From Spongilla lacustris (Eukaryota; Porifera; Demospongiae; Spongillida; Spongillidae), in NCBI GenBank assembly GCA_949361645.1, contig OX442422.1, forward strand, positions 9,498,426 to 9,562,425: DNA of 64,000 nt, in the 5' to 3' direction. Numbering within the stretch: position 1 is the first letter of the stretch; each line of letters begins with the position of its first letter. Positions 1 to 26,459 of this stretch are shown in pieces. The notes below the pieces were generated by a model that did no database searches, was not told the origin of the DNA, and worked only from the letters and a program-made list of their open reading frames with translations. The translations under genes and the position numbers were made by a program.

Positions 1-1818
1 CTGTTCAATGCTATAATTGCTGGTTCAAGGTTGTCAGATATTTCTAGCTGCGAGGCACGCCAATAGGGGTACAAGGAAACAAGAATGAGCATGTTGATTT
101 ATTAATTCACCGTTGTCAAATCCCCGTGTATGATCTAATGTGCCCAGCAGTAATCTACCCCACCAGTCCCCCATACGTCCCGGACAGGGGTGAGGGGTCA
201 CAGTTACCATTGATAGGCGCATAACATTTGAAACAAAAGTAAACTCTAAAACCTATGCTAAGATGTTGCTTGCATGAGGACTCGTTATTTTCACTAGGAT
301 ATACTCTTCATAACATAAATTTTCTTTCAAAGACATCTCCTTGTGTCTTATATTAACATTGTTAATCAGCTACATAGCTTCCTCACCGTGACATGATTCA
401 CATTTTTCATCTCTAAGCAACAGATATACTGCGTTCTATTAGTTCAATGTAACGCTGCTAATGTTAGTACCATTTGGTGACAATAAGAAGTTAGTGTCAA
501 CAAATGGTGACACTAAGTTTAATGATATATAGTTTCAACTGTTAAATAAAAACTTGCACAGAAACAGTACACAAATGATTGGACAACACAAATATGTTTG
601 TTTTAACTGATGCAAAGGCAACGATACTATATTGATCAAAGTGATGGAAAGGTATAATGAGGGAAAATATTTACTATTTATCAAGGCTTCCCACAGAAAC
701 CATAACAAGGAAGATCAACCTTTCTTGTCATCAGTCACAGACTTTCTGTGTTTCTTTGCAGGAATCCCATTATTAAAATGGTCTTCCCAGTAGTTGCGAC
801 CACTAGAATGTACCAGTGTCAACACCACAATAAGTACAGTACATATCAGACAAGCTCGTAAGACCTTTGCATGAGCGCATTACACAGCGCCTCTGTTTAT
901 CATGACCTATCTGTGCTCAGTAGATTAAGATAATTATTTTTTTCTGGTAGCACAAAAGTCAATGGATTCAGTAGAAGTGCTTTGACAAGCATTTGTATGA
1001 AGAACTCAACATGTTTCACATATGTAGCGTAATAATAGTGGATATAGGTATGCCTTAGCGGTGTCACTAGGCCCGTGCAACTTCACAAGTTTAGCTTTTC
1101 CTGTCCCTAGAATATTCTTCCGTGTTTGCTTTTCTATTTTTATCGATGGCAAGTATTAAACTCGCAGTGTAAAGTGCAGTCTTCAGCCGCGTGCAGGTAG
1201 AGTTTGCAATACTTCTGGTCGGCAGATGTTACCACGACGAATTACCGTTTGTTCAGAATATAACTGTTCAAAATCGTATTAAAAAGCATGGCAACAGCCA
1301 CAGTAAACACACCCAGTTTACATGATGTTCGACTTCTGGATCAACACACTTTACTTGGAATGTTATTGCTGGTAAATAAAATTAATTTGGTACTTTGGCC
1401 CGTCTCGGGTGGGCGTGTGATGTTCGAGGTCTTCTAAATGTAACATGATGGCAATGGATTGCTGGAGCGACCTATGACCAGAAGTTTGTTTTGCTACCGG
1501 ACATAGTAGAGGCTACGGTAGGTAAACTTCAGCCCCCAATCAGAAAGGCTTGATAAACAGGACCTATACAATAATAACACTCACCTGAGTACGTGACGCA
1601 CGTGTGAACTACACGCATATCCGGAGTGCGTCTCGCTCCGTTTGCTAGTGGAGCAATTTTTTATTTCTTTTGTTCGCATTCTGAAACCGCCGTATCAAAC
1701 AGCTGAAGTGCGGTCAGTCTGCAGTTTTAGACCAGGCGTCGGAGCCGCACCCCCCCCTGTGGTTATATAGTCTCCAAGGAAGGACCAGGCCGTACGTGTG
1801 GTTTATTAGGCCTGTATT
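1..1818. other. 5' flank without a firm gene
   Basis: No long open frame or recognisable domain is seen on either strand. The only protein-like stretch is a short minus-strand exon candidate listed separately. A TATA-like TTATATAG lies near 1763-1771, about 50 bp upstream of the RhoGEF start codon, and could belong to its promoter; this is weak evidence. Confidence 0.5.
715..802 (-). CDS. Possible terminal exon of an unknown gene
   Basis: On the minus strand an acceptor (CATTCTAG) at about 803-810 is followed by 29 in-frame codons ending in TGA at 715-717. The peptide starts GRNYWEDHFNNG and ends in a lysine-rich tail, KSVTDDKKG, which looks like the hydrophilic C-terminus of a real protein. 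I do not recognise the family and found no convincing upstream exon between 850 and 1800. It could be the end of a gene on the opposite strand from the RhoGEF, or chance. Confidence 0.25.
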
Positions 1819-16094
<14,276 letters not shown>

Positions 16095-16268
16095 GATTGA
16101 ATGTTCTGCACTGTCTTCTTCTTGTTTTTATTTTGTGTATGTATTGCATCTGCCAAGTACCCAGGCTGGCCAGCTTTATATTGTATCTGTCATCGGTATG
16201 CGTGTGTAGGAGGAGGCTTGGGCTCGGAAGAAATCAAATTGCGCATGTGTGCATATACCTACCTCAAA

Positions 16269-16971
16269 TGATGATCCTCTTGCACACCATGGCCACCTCA
16301 TCACTGGTCCTCTTGCACACCATGGCATGGCCACCTCATCACTGTTCCTCTTGCACACCATGGCCACCTCATCACTGGTCCTCTTGCACACCATGGCCAC
16401 CTCATCACTGGTCCTCTTGCACACCATGGCCACCTCATCACTTGCACACCATGGCCACCTCATCACTGGTCCTCTTGCACACCATGGCCACCTCATCACT
16501 TGCACACCATGGCCACCTCATCACTGGTCCTCTTGCACACCATGGCCACCTCATCACTTGTCCCCTTGCACACCATGGCCACCTCATCACTGGTCCCCTT
16601 GCACACCATGGCCACCTCATCACTGGTCCTCTTGCACACCATGGCCACCTCATCACTTGCACACCATGGCCACCTCACACTGGTCCTCTTGCACACCATG
16701 GCCACCTCATCACTTGCACACCATGGCCACCTCATCACTGGTCCTCTTGCACACCATGGCCACCTCATCACTTGCACACCATGGCCATCTCATCACTGGT
16801 CCTCTTGCACACCATGGCCACCTCATCACTGGTCCTCTTGCACACCATGGCCACCTCATCACTGGTCCTCTTGCACACCATGGCCACCTCATCACTGGTC
16901 CTCTTGCACACCATGTCCACCTCATCACTGGTCACCTTGCACACCATGGCCACCTCATCACTGGTCCTCTT
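16269..16971. repeat. 33/25-bp minisatellite, array 1
   Basis: The main unit is TTGCACACCATGGCCACCTC followed by ATCACTGGTCCTC (33 bp). A 25-bp variant lacks the final TGGTCCTC. The array begins 175 bp after the RhoGEF stop and is cut at 16972 by a TIR element. Confidence 0.95.
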
Positions 16972-17867
16972 GCATGGGCGTCGGAAGGTAAAAAGCATTG
17001 GTCCGGCAAATGAATAAATAATGAGTGGGCGGATCCGGAGGGGGTCAGACCCCCTCCCGCACAGCCAGGGGGTATGGGGGAGCGCTGTAAGCTCCCCCAT
17101 CGGGGTCTGGGGCTCCGCCCCAGAAGCTTTGCAAGTTGTGCATTATTAAAGCCCGAAATCTCACTAGCTCGCACGAACGCAGTGCTCGAAAATGCTAGGA
17201 TAACCGTACGCCCACGCACCGAAAAAAAGCGAAACGCATACAGTACGTAAATGTTGTAATGGATCACGTGAGATGTTACCTCAAATATCTATGTCGCTCA
17301 CACATATCACCTGTATTCAAAGGTAATAAATTCGATTCTTTCAAGAAGCTTATGACAATCACTTTTTAAAAAGTGTTTTTGAAATGCTTCACAAGCATCT
17401 TTCCAGTTCTTATATTAGACTTTCAAAATGAAAGTAAGCGGTTCACGTTTGGTACTTGCCTTGAATTTCTTCTCTACTTCTGTCATCATGCATAAGTAAC
17501 AAAAAGCAGCATGCATCAGTACTGGCATCGCGGCTGTGCTTTTTCACACCACCGGCTCTGCTCTAAACGAGCGCGTTTCACCCTTCGATCCAAACGAACC
17601 TTTTGGAAAGGGAAACCAGCGACTTAGATGGCAGACGCAGAAAAAGAATAATGTCGAGCGAGTGGAATCCATTTCTCTTTTAGACGATGTACATAAATGT
17701 CATTATTGTTATATACATTATCGTAGCAAGTAAGACGAAAGGGCGGGTCATCATCACCCGTACCCATGCCCATATTTGCTAATGAATATATATATATATA
17801 TTTTTTCTTTTGGAAAATATTGGTCCGGCGGCCGCCGGACCTGCCGGACCTGTTCCGACGCCCATGC
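16972..17867. mobile_element. TIR element splitting the minisatellite (arrays 1 and 2)
   Basis: Perfect 15-bp terminal inverted repeats, GCATGGGCGTCGGAA at 16972-16986 and its complement at 17853-17867, bound an 896-bp segment that interrupts the minisatellite. Inside the ends are GC-rich hairpins (GGTCCGGC; GGGGGTCAGACCCCC; CTGGGGCTCCGCCCCAG). There is no transposase frame, so it is non-autonomous. A target duplication could not be defined because the ends overlap minisatellite text. Superfamily undetermined. Confidence 0.7.
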
Positions 17868-18308
17868 CCTGCACACCATGGCCACCTCATCACTGGTCCT
17901 CTTGCACACCATGGCCACCTCATCACTTGCACACCATGGCCACCTCATCACTGGTCCCCTTGCACACCATGGCCACCTCATCACTTGCACACCATGGCCA
18001 CCTCATCACTTGCACACCATGGCCACCTCATCACTGGTCCTCTTGCACACCATGGCCACCTCATCACTTGCACACCATGGCCACCTCATCACTTGCACAC
18101 CATGGCCACCTCATCACTTGCACACCATGGCCACCTCATCACTTGCACACCATGGCCACCTCATCACTTGCACACCATGGCCACCTCATCACTGGTCCCC
18201 TTGCACACCATGGCCACCTCATCACTTGCACACCATGGCCACCTCATCACTTGCACACCATGGCCACCTCATCACTGGTCCTCTTGCACACCATGGCCAC
18301 CTCATCAC
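17868..18308. repeat. 33/25-bp minisatellite, array 2
   Basis: Same unit as array 1, but dominated by the 25-bp short form. It was probably continuous with array 1 before the TIR element inserted. Confidence 0.95.
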
Positions 18309-18958
18309 TAATATAATATAATGTACACAAGGCCCAATTGCATATCTCTATTTCATGGTCATGTGAACTTTAATTCATTGGTGCACAATTTTCTATGGAT
18401 ACTACATGTAAGTAATAAATGTACATTTGTAGACCTACAACTGCAAACAATAATCAGTCATATGATTAATGTATAATATGAACACATTATGAAGTCGGGA
18501 TTAGGTAACTGGGCCACACATTTGAGTAGGACATTTGACCTTTTATTATATACCATGGGTTTCACGTAACAATGATAGGCACATGCTATTATGTGTGTGC
18601 ATGTGCATTTTTTTTTTTGGTGAAATAAATAAATTAAAATAATTTTTTTTTTTTTTTGAACAGCCAATTAAATTAATAAAAACATGAAATACATACAATT
18701 AGATGATAAGTAATTAAAAAGAGAAATAATAAGACAATAATTAAAATAAATAAATAAAGCTTTGAAACAAATAAATAACATACTCTAGCACATGCATGCA
18801 CACACATAATAGCATGTGCCTATCATTGTGTGCAAGGGAACAAGTGATGAGGTGGCCATGGTGTGCAAGTTATGAGGTTGCCGTGGTGTGCAAGTGATGA
18901 GACCCATGGTATATAATAAAAGGTCAAATGCCCTACTCAAATGTGTGGCCCAGTAACC
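18309..18958. repeat. Unique block copy 1, with left part of a TIR element
   Basis: This segment (GTACACAAGGCCCAATTGCA onwards) is repeated at 25173-25598, with both copies following a minisatellite array. From 18491 it contains a TIR element whose left end GAAGTCGGGATTAGGTAAC mirrors GTAACCTAATCCCGACTT at the right; the right end is split by the foldback at 18961. At 18830-18897 it also carries two to three minisatellite units in inverted orientation, which copy 2 lacks. Confidence 0.8.
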
Positions 18959-18960
18959 TA

Positions 18961-20792
18961 CAGTGGAAATCGTGATACTTGTCGTAAAATTTTTTGGGTG
19001 TGTTTTAATGTTAGCTTGATTTTTTAACATTAACTGTATGCAGTATTGAAAATCTGACAACACAGTGTTGTTGACCAAACATTTGTAAACAAGTACCGGA
19101 AATAAGTAAGTGTCACGTGACTAACACGTCTGTTTGTTTTTGTTTTTAAGTGTCCCAGTCCAAAAAACCGACTTGTAGCATATTTCTCAACTCTGAGGCA
19201 GCAGATCAACACAAAATTTGGTGTATAAGAGAAAAACAAACCTGCCAAACGTTTGGCCGAGTCATATTTCAAACCCGGGAAATACTTTGTGTGTTTTCAT
19301 GGGAGACACGTTTGTTTAGGTCGAAAAGCGTTTAGCATGCTGCTTTGCACAGTGGGCGTTATACGCGACAGTACATCGATCTTTATACCGAGGGATGGCT
19401 ATTGAACCATAGACACTTATGTTTACAACGTAACAGTTAATTTTACCGTCAAAATTCTGCTTGCAAACGTTGAAGCTTAGAAAACACGCCATTTTCGAGT
19501 GAATCTCATTACAATTGTTACGTTATTGTAACAATTTCATAATATTAATTAATGTTTCGATGGTGTGGCTGAAGACGGGAACGGTTTCAATTGCGAAAAC
19601 GGTTGTTCTAAGAACCAAACATCAACCAGCGAAAAAAAGCGGCGAGCAAGTAAAGAGGCAAGTCATGTGTGGGTACCTTTGAAGCGAAGAAAGGCTCCGA
19701 GGGGTAATCCCGAAGCTGCCGCTTCGAAGCGATAGTCGCGGTCAGCAAAGCAGGTTCCTCAAAAAGCAGAAGGACGAATGCTACTATCGCAGAGAGTGCA
19801 GCCAAGGAATTGGAGTCTCGTGCCAAATGTGTCCGATAGTGATGCAAGAGCGTTTGCATTACGAATGTACTACATAGAGGTGTCCAACGAAATGTCTCCC
19901 ACTGATGCCCAAACAAATGTGAGTCACATGTTTTTGGTATGTTCCAGAACTATCGGACGCATTTGGCATGTGTACAGCGAGGGACTCCAATTCTTTGGCT
20001 GCACTCTCTGCGATAGTAGCATACGTCCTTCTGCTCTTTGAGGAACTTGCTTCGCTGACCGACCACCGCTTCGGAGCGGCAGCTTCGGGATTACCCCTCC
20101 GAGCCTTCCTTAGCTTCAACAATGCCCAAGCATGATTTACCTCTTTACTAGTTCGCCACTTTTGTACGCTGGTTGATGCTTGGTTCTCGTATTCGCCGTT
20201 CCCATCTTCAGCCATAATACAAAACCTTTAATTAATTGCCAATAACGTCATAATTGTAATGAGTTCACTCGAAAATGGCGTGTTTTCTAAGCTTCAACGT
20301 TTGCAAGCAGAATTTTGACGGTAAAATTAACTGTTACGTTGTAAACATAGGTGTCTATGGTGCAATAACCATCCCTCGGTATAAAGATCGATGTACTGTC
20401 GCGTATAACGCCCACTGTGCAAAGCAGCATGCTAAACGCTTTTCGACCTAAACAAACGTGTCTCCCATGAAAACACACAAAGTATTTCCCGGGTTTGAAA
20501 TATGACACGGCCAAACGTTTGGCAGGTTTGTTTTTCTCTTATATACCAAATTTTGTGTTGATCTGCTGCCTCAGAGTTGAGAAATATGCTACAAGTCGGT
20601 TTTTTGGACTGGGACACTTAAAAACAAACAGACGTGTTAGTCACGTGACACTTACTTATTTCCGGTACTTGTTTACAAATGTTTGGTCAACAACACTGTG
20701 TTGTCAGATTTTCAATACTGCATACAGAAAAATCAAGCTAACATTAAAACACACCCACAAAAATTTTACGACAAGTATCACGATTTCCACTG
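18961..20792. mobile_element. Mariner-type foldback element, 1.8 kb, TA target duplication
   Basis: Two arms of about 880 bp (18961 to about 19840, and about 19950-20792) are reverse complements with modest divergence, around a spacer of about 110 bp. The ends are CAGTGGAAATCGTGATACTT and its complement, and the element is flanked by TA (18959-18960 and 20793-20794). The undisturbed text GTAACCTAATCCC is present in the paralogous block at 25591, which confirms both ends and the TA duplication. CAGTG termini with TA fit Tc1/mariner. No transposase frame is intact. The giant arms suggest a foldback or two fused head-to-head copies. Confidence 0.8.
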
Positions 20793-20839
20793 TAATCCCG
20801 ACTTCGCCCCCGAGGGGGGCACGTAACAATGAATCAAAG

Positions 20840-21146
20840 TTAGTTTGATCTGATATTGTTTCTGATGTCTGCCACTAATGGTTGGTATTTTGCAATTCTT
20901 TCCAGTATGTTCAGAAACTTCTCAAAATTACTATGGTCCATTACTATTGCTCTCTCCACTGTATTTAGTAGACGAAGTGTTCTCACCATACTTGGTATTG
21001 TGGTGGTACTGGCTACATCCTTATCACTTGGTGATATTAAATGTTCTGCATAGAGTGGGGCAATTATGTCATCAGGATTTATAGCCAACTGCAGCTTTGC
21101 AAAGCTGGCTCTAAATGCTTGTGTGGTAGCAGAGACTGGAGGAGCT
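20840..21146 (-). CDS. CARD/death-fold-like terminal exon (copy 1)
   Basis: On the minus strand an acceptor (CTTTCCCCCAG) is followed by about 100 open codons and a stop at 20840. The peptide has a helix-rich pattern, INPDDIIAPLYAEHLISPSDKD then RTLRLLNTVERAI and FEKFLNILERI. This matches the six-helix spacing of CARD/death-fold domains (helices 2 to 6, with the usual LLSKGVLTEED-like position). Such domains recruit partners in innate immune and apoptosis signalling. No upstream exon was identified before the minisatellite at 21628, so it may be a stranded gene fragment. Family assignment is by eye. Confidence 0.45.
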
Positions 21147-21627
21147 GCTGGGGGAAAGATTAACACTGAATAAAAATTGCCCTTAATGACCACGCTATTT
21201 CTTATTCAAGACACTGTGCAATTACAAAATTCCATGCAATGATTATAGCCTGTAAAAATGCATCAACAAAGCCAATTGCACTGATACACTTGGAATAGAT
21301 GATCCTCAGTGAAATGCATCAAACAGCTACTATATACTTGTAGCAGAGCATAATGGGTCAAAAGAGGTTAGGGTTTGTTATTAGTACTTTTGTCAAGCTG
21401 CTGCAGTTAATTAAATAAGTGTGTGTACTTTACACCTTCCAAAACATTCATTGACCTTTTCCCATATAAGGTGCTTTGGAACAGATGTCATATAGTCTAT
21501 TAGTTCTTGGTGAGTTTGTGCTTTGTGTGTTCCTGTGATTCTATCAGTTTGTCAATCCTATGTGTGGTGTTCAGAAACATGACACAAGTCCAAGTATAAA
21601 CATTTGAAATCACAACCCCATCCTACC
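21147..21627. other. Unique block copy 1, right part, no gene
   Basis: Homologous to 25968-26003 plus 26460-26728 and 27411-27500. It holds the empty TTAA site (21183-21186) of the piggyBac-type MITE found in copy 2. No coding frame recognised. Confidence 0.6.
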
Positions 21628-24600
21628 TCATCACTTGCACACCATGGCCACCTCATCACTGGTCCTCTTGCACACCATGGCCACCTCATCACTGGTCCTC
21701 TTGCACACCATGGCCACCTCATCACTGGTCCTCTTGCACACCATGGCCACCTCATCACTGGTCCTCTTGCACACCATGGCCACCTCATCACTTGCACACC
21801 ATGGCCACCTCATCACTGGTCCTCTTGCACACCATGGCCACCTCATCACTTGCACACCATGGCCACCTCATCACTGGTCCCCTTGCACACCATGGCCACC
21901 TCATCACTGGTCCTCTTGCACACCATGGCCACCTCATCACTGGTCCCCTTGCACACCATGGCCACCTCATCACTGGTCCTCTTGCACACCATGGCCACCT
22001 CATCACTGGTCCTCTTGCACACCATGGCCACCTCATCACTGGTCCCCTTGCACACCATGGCCACCTCATCACTGGTCCTCTTGCACACCATGGCCACCTC
22101 ATCACTGGTCCTCTTGTACACCATGGCCACCTCATCACTTGCACACCATGGCCACCTCATCACTGGTCCTCTTGCACACCATGGCCACCTCATCACTGGT
22201 CCTCTTGCACACCATGGCCACCTCATCACTGGTCCTCTTGCGCACCATGGCCACCTCATCACAGGTCCTCTTGCACACCATGGCCACCTCATCCCTGGTC
22301 CTCTTGCACACCATGGCCACCTCATCACTGGTCCTCTTGCTCACCATGGCCACCTCATCACTGGTCTTCTTGCACACCATGGCCACCTCATCACTGGTCC
22401 ACTTGCACACCATGGCCACCTCATCACTGGTCCTCTTGCACACCATGGCCACCTCATCACTGGTCCTCTTGCACACCATGGCCACCTCATCACTGGTCCT
22501 CTTGTACACCATGGCCACCTCATCACTTGCACACCATGGCCACCTCATCACTGGTCCTCTTGCACACCATGGCCACCTCATCACTGATCCTCTTGCACAC
22601 CATGGCCACCTCATCACTGGTCCTCTTGCGCACCATGGCCACCTCATCACAGGTCCTCTTGCACACCATGGCCACCTCATCACTGGTCCACTTGCACACC
22701 ATGGCCACCTCATCACTGGTCCTCTTGCACACCATGGCCACCTCATCACTGGTCCTCTTGCACACCATGGCCACCTCATCACTGGTCCTCTTGCACACCA
22801 TGGCCACCTCATCACTGGTCCTCTTGCACACCATGGCCACCTCATCACTGGTCCCCTTGCACACCATGGCCACCTCATCACTGGTCCTCTTGCACACCAT
22901 GGCCACCTCATCACTGGTCCTCTTGCACACCATGGCCACCTCATCACTGGTCCCCTTGCACACCATGGCCACCTCATCACTGGTCCTCTTGCACACCATG
23001 GCCACCTCATCACTTGCACACCATGGCCACCTCATCACTGGTCCTCTTGCACACCATGGCCACCTCATCACTGGTCCTCTTGCACACCATGGCCACCTCA
23101 TCACTGGTCCTCTTGTACACCATGGCCACCTCATCACTTGCACACCATGGCCACCTCATCACTGGTCCTCTTGCACACCATGGCCACCTCATCACTGATC
23201 CTCTTGCACACCATGGCCACCTCATCACTGGTCCTCTTGCGCACCATGGCCACCTCATCACAGGTCCTCTTGCACACCATGGCCACCTCATCCCTGGTCC
23301 TCTTGTACACCATGGCCACCTCATCACTTGCACACCATGGCCACCTCATCACTGGTCCTCTTGCACACCATGGCCACCTCATCACTGATCCTCTTGCACA
23401 CCATGGCCACCTCATCACTGGTCCTCTTGCGCACCATGGCCACCTCATCACAGGTCCTCTTGCACACCATGGCCACCTCATCACTGGTCCTCTTGCACAC
23501 CATGGCCACCTCATCACTGGTCCACTTGCACACCATGGCCACCTCATCACTGGTCCTCTTGCACACCATGGCCACCTCATCACTGGTCCTCTTGCACACC
23601 ATGGCCACCTCATCACTGGTCCTCTTGCACACCATGGCCACCTCATCACTGGTCCTCTTGCACACCATGGCCACCTCATCACTGGTCCCCTTGCACACCA
23701 TGGCCACCTCATCACTGGTCCTCTTGCACACCATGGCCACCTCATCACTGGTCCTCTTGCACACCATGGCCACCTCATCACTGGTCCCCTTGCACACCAT
23801 GGCCACCTCATCACTGGTCCTCTTGCACACCATGGCCACCTCATCACTTGCACACCATGGCCACCTCATCACTGGTCCCCTTGCACACCATGGCAACCTC
23901 ATCACTGGTCCCCTTGCACACCATGGCCACCTCATCACTGGTCCTCTTGTACACCATGGCCACCTCATCACTTGCACACCATGGCCACCTCATCACTGGT
24001 CCCCTTGCACACCATGGCAACCTCATCACTGGTCCCCTTGCACACCATGGCCACCTCATCACTGGTCCTCTTGCACACCATGGCCACCTCATCACTGGTC
24101 CCCTTGCACACCATGGCCACCTCATCACTGGTCCTCTTGCACACCATGGCCACCTCATCACTTGCACACCATGGCCACCTCATCACTGGTCCTCTTGCAC
24201 ACCATGGCCACCTCATCACTGGTCCTCTTGCACACCATGGCCACCTCATCACTTGCACACCATGGCCACCTCATCACTGGTCCTCTTGCACACCATGGCC
24301 ACCTCATCACTGGTCCTCTTGCACACCATGGCCACCTCATCACTGGTCCCCTTGCACACCATGGCAACCTCATCACTGGTCCCCTTGCACACCATGGCCA
24401 CCTCATCACTGGTCCTCTTGCACACCATGGCCACCTCATCACTTGCACACCATGGCCACCTCATCACTGGTCCCCTTGCACACCATGGCAACCTCATCAC
24501 TGGTCCCCTTGCACACCATGGCCACCTCATCACTGGTCCTCTTGTACACCATGGCCACCTCATCACTGGTCCTCTTGCACACCATGGCCACCTCATCACT

Positions 24601-25165
24601 GGTCCCCTTGCACACCATGGCCACCTCATCACTTGCACACCATGGCCACCTCATCACTGGTCCTCTTGCACACCATGGCCACCTCATCACTGGTCCTCTT
24701 GCACACCATGGCCACCTCATCACTGGTCCTCTTGCACACCATGGCCACCTCATCACTGGTCCTCTTGCACACCATGGCCACCTCATCACTGGTCCTCTTG
24801 CACACCATGGCCACCTCATCACTGGTCCTCTTGCACACCATGGCCACCTCATCACTGGTCCCCTTGCACACCATGGCCACCTCATCACTGGTCCTCTTGC
24901 ACACCATGGCCACCTCATCATCTGCACACCATGGCCACCTCATCACTGGTCCTCTTGCACACCATGGCCACCTCATCACTTGCACACCATGGCCACCTCA
25001 TCACTGGTCCTCTTGCACACCATGGCCACCTCATCACTGGTCCCCTTGCACACCATGGCAACCTCATCACTGGTCCCCTTGCACACCATGGCCACCTCAT
25101 CACTGGTCCTCTTGCACACCATGGCCACCTCATCACTTGCACACCATGGCCACCTCATCACTAGT
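21628..25165. repeat. 33/25-bp minisatellite, array 3 (3.5 kb)
   Basis: About 110 units of the same repeat as arrays 1 and 2. Higher-order structure is visible: blocks containing the variants CTTGCGCACC, CATCACAGG, CATCCCTGG and GGTCCACTT recur in the same order near 22240, 22620, 23240 and 23420, so multi-unit blocks were duplicated. The 33-bp unit is stop-free in all three plus frames and two minus frames, which yields open frames up to 1178 codons that should not be read as proteins. Confidence 0.95.
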
Positions 25166-25339
25166 GTGTGAAAAAATGTACACATGGCCCAGTTGCATAT
25201 CTCTATTTCATGGTCATGTGGACTTTAATTGATTGGTGCACAATTTTCTATGGATACTAAGTAATAAATGTACATTTGTAGACCTACAACTGCAAACAAT
25301 AATCAGTCATATGATTAATGTATAATATGAACACATTAT

Positions 25340-25611
25340 GAAGTCGGGATTAGGTAACTGGGCCACACATTTGAGTAGGACATTTGACCTTTTATTATAC
25401 CAAGGGTCTCACGTAACAATGATAGGCACATGCTGATAAAATAAATAAATAAATAAATAAAGCTTTGAAACAAATAAATAACATACTCTAGCACATGCAT
25501 GCACACACATAATAGCATGTGCCTATCTTTGTTATGTGAGACCCGGTGGTATAATAAAAGGTCAATTACCCTACTGAAATGTGTGGCCCAGTAACCTAAT
25601 CCCAACTTTGC
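25340..25611. mobile_element. TIR element in unique block copy 2 (uninterrupted)
   Basis: Imperfect terminal inverted repeats of about 95 bp: GAAGTCGGGATTAGGTAACT at the left, matched by AGTAACCTAATCCCAACTTT at the right. They enclose about 70 bp with an (AAAT)n tract. The same element in copy 1 starts at 18491 and is interrupted by the mariner-type foldback. Short and non-coding, it is a MITE-like element of unknown superfamily. Confidence 0.65.
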
Positions 25612-25662
25612 CCCCTAGGGGGGCACGTAACAATGATAGGCACCTAAATCAAAGCTAGTTTA

Positions 25663-25967
25663 TCATAATCTGAGATTGTTTCTGATGTCTGCCACTAATG
25701 GTTTGTATTTTGCAATTCTTTCCAGTATGTTCAGAAACTTCTGAAAATTACTATGGTCCATTACTATGGCTCTCTCCACTGCATTTAGTAGAAGAAGTGT
25801 TCTCTCCATACTTGGTATTGTGGTGGTGGTGGCTGCATCCTTATCACTGGGTGATATTAAATGTGCTGAATAGAGTGCGGCAATGATGTCATCAGGATTT
25901 ATAGCCAACTGCATCCTTGCAAAGCTGGCTCTAAATGCTTGTGTGGTAGCAGAGACTGGAGAAGCTG
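25663..25967 (-). CDS. CARD/death-fold-like terminal exon (copy 2)
   Basis: A minus-strand paralogue of the exon at 20840-21146, with acceptor CTTTCCCTCAG and a stop at 25663. The frame is intact and most changes are conservative (SAHLISPSDKD, RTLLLLNAVERAI, FQKFLNILERI). Preservation of the frame in both copies argues that the exon is, or recently was, translated. The rest of the gene is not recognisable within 1 kb upstream. Confidence 0.45.
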
Positions 25968-26007
25968 CTGAGGGAAAGATTAACCATGAATAAAAATCGC
26001 CCCTTAA

Positions 26008-26459
26008 TCATAGATTGACTGATGTTAAACTGGTTTAACAAAAGTGTTAAACTGGTTTAACAAAGTGTTAAACCCGTTTAACACTATTCCATTGCAATGA
26101 TATACCTATGTAAAGGTATATTTATATTTAAAAACTATACTTCAGCTGCAAATCTCATCAACTTGGAGCGCCAAAAGTTGTTTTTTGCTTTTCGTTTTTA
26201 TATAACTTCGTATGCTGGTGAAGGCGCAGCCTTTTAGCGATTGTAAAAGTGTTGTTTGTTAAGTTGAAGCTCGGAAAAGAGCTAAAGTGTACAGCTGCTC
26301 TATACCTCTTCTGACAACACAAAATGGTGACACTCATGCTTTAGATTAGTTCGAATCAGTCAACATGCGAAAGTGCAAGCGATGAGGTATGGGAACAAAC
26401 TATTTTAAAATGTTAAACTGGTTTAACACACGGTTTAACAGCGAACGGTCAATCTATGA
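26008..26459. mobile_element. piggyBac-type MITE with TTAA target duplication
   Basis: The 452-bp element has ends TCATAGATTGAC and GTCAATCTATGA, and is flanked by TTAA at 26004-26007 and 26460-26463. Subterminal TGTTAAACTGGTTTAACA motifs occur on both sides. The paralogous block at 21181 reads CCTTAATGACCACGCTATTT with one TTAA and no insert, which proves the boundaries. TTAA specificity is the hallmark of piggyBac transposons. There is no transposase. Confidence 0.85.

Noticed and set aside
21635..25171. A 1178-codon open frame with other frames up to 634 codons
   Set aside because: It is pure 33/25-bp minisatellite. Several frames are open at once on both strands and the peptide is just the translated repeat.
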